A DNA stretch of 64,000 bases from the NCBI GenBank assembly GCA_020740775.1, contig JAHEWK010000004.1, positions 3,100,001 to 3,164,000 on the forward strand, in the 5' to 3' direction. Source of the stretch: Ilyonectria destructans. Taxonomy: Eukaryota; Ascomycota; Sordariomycetes; Hypocreales; Nectriaceae. Positions 63,977 to 64,000 of this stretch are shown here, piece after piece (position 1 is the stretch's first letter; each line of letters opens with the position of its first letter). The notes beneath the pieces are model-generated. The model ran no database searches and had not been told where the DNA came from. It saw only the letters and a list, made by a program, of their open reading frames with translations. Position numbers and translations under genes: made by a program.

Positions 63977-64000
63977 GTTCAAGTTGCCAGCGTGTCAAGG

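Overview
The window looks like nuclear DNA of a filamentous ascomycete (Pezizomycotina, probably a Sordariomycete). The evidence is short GT-AG introns of about 45-165 nt with CTAAC/CTGAC branch points, fungal-only families (2EXR, fungal STAND N-terminus, HET, Zn2Cys6, tannase, alpha-carbonic anhydrase), an intron-containing tRNA-Pro, and decayed repeats carrying C-to-T type changes like those left by repeat-induced point mutation (RIP). Intron and start positions below were worked out by eye from splice signals, reading frame and family motifs.

Layout. 0-7.6 kb: four intact genes (ASST-like protein, DUF1989 protein, polytopic membrane protein, double-chromodomain protein). 7.7-9.2 kb: a repeat island with two adjacent fold-back elements built from paired palindromes and HindIII-rich internal repeats. 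10.3-12.6 kb: a STAND-N plus ubiquitin-like protein and a small membrane protein. 12.8-16.9 kb: an internally deleted 3-isopropylmalate dehydrogenase remnant, then an acetolactate-synthase paralogue with substitutions at known inhibitor-resistance positions. 18.1 kb: tRNA-Pro. 20 kb: mitochondrial beta-carbonic anhydrase. 22.2-24.4 kb: a Ulp1/C48-like protein whose nucleophile is Ser. 26.2 kb: DUF1624/HGSNAT-like membrane protein. 28-30.4 kb: AT-rich non-coding DNA. 30.4-32.2 kb: amino-acid permease. 35.5-36.5 kb: secreted alpha-carbonic anhydrase. 38.5 kb: SDR. 40.4-42 kb: HET pseudogene. 42.5-44.2 kb: tannase. 48.1-50.3 kb: ankyrin pseudogene. 50.9-52.8 kb: seven-TM RGS protein. 55.7-57.9 kb: Zn2Cys6 regulator, divergent from a YdeI/OmdA-like gene. 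59.1-60.9 kb: acidic-tailed 2EXR protein. 61-64 kb: a decayed membrane-protein gene head-to-head with a truncated NLR.

The genes do not form one pathway. They are conserved housekeeping or niche genes separated by gene-poor, repeat-bearing stretches in which NLR/HET/ankyrin-type recognition genes have been gained and broken. The most interesting points are the acetolactate-synthase paralogue (a possible self-resistance or detoxification copy), the palindrome-CACGTG-palindrome fold-back repeats, and the probably non-catalytic Ulp1-like protein.
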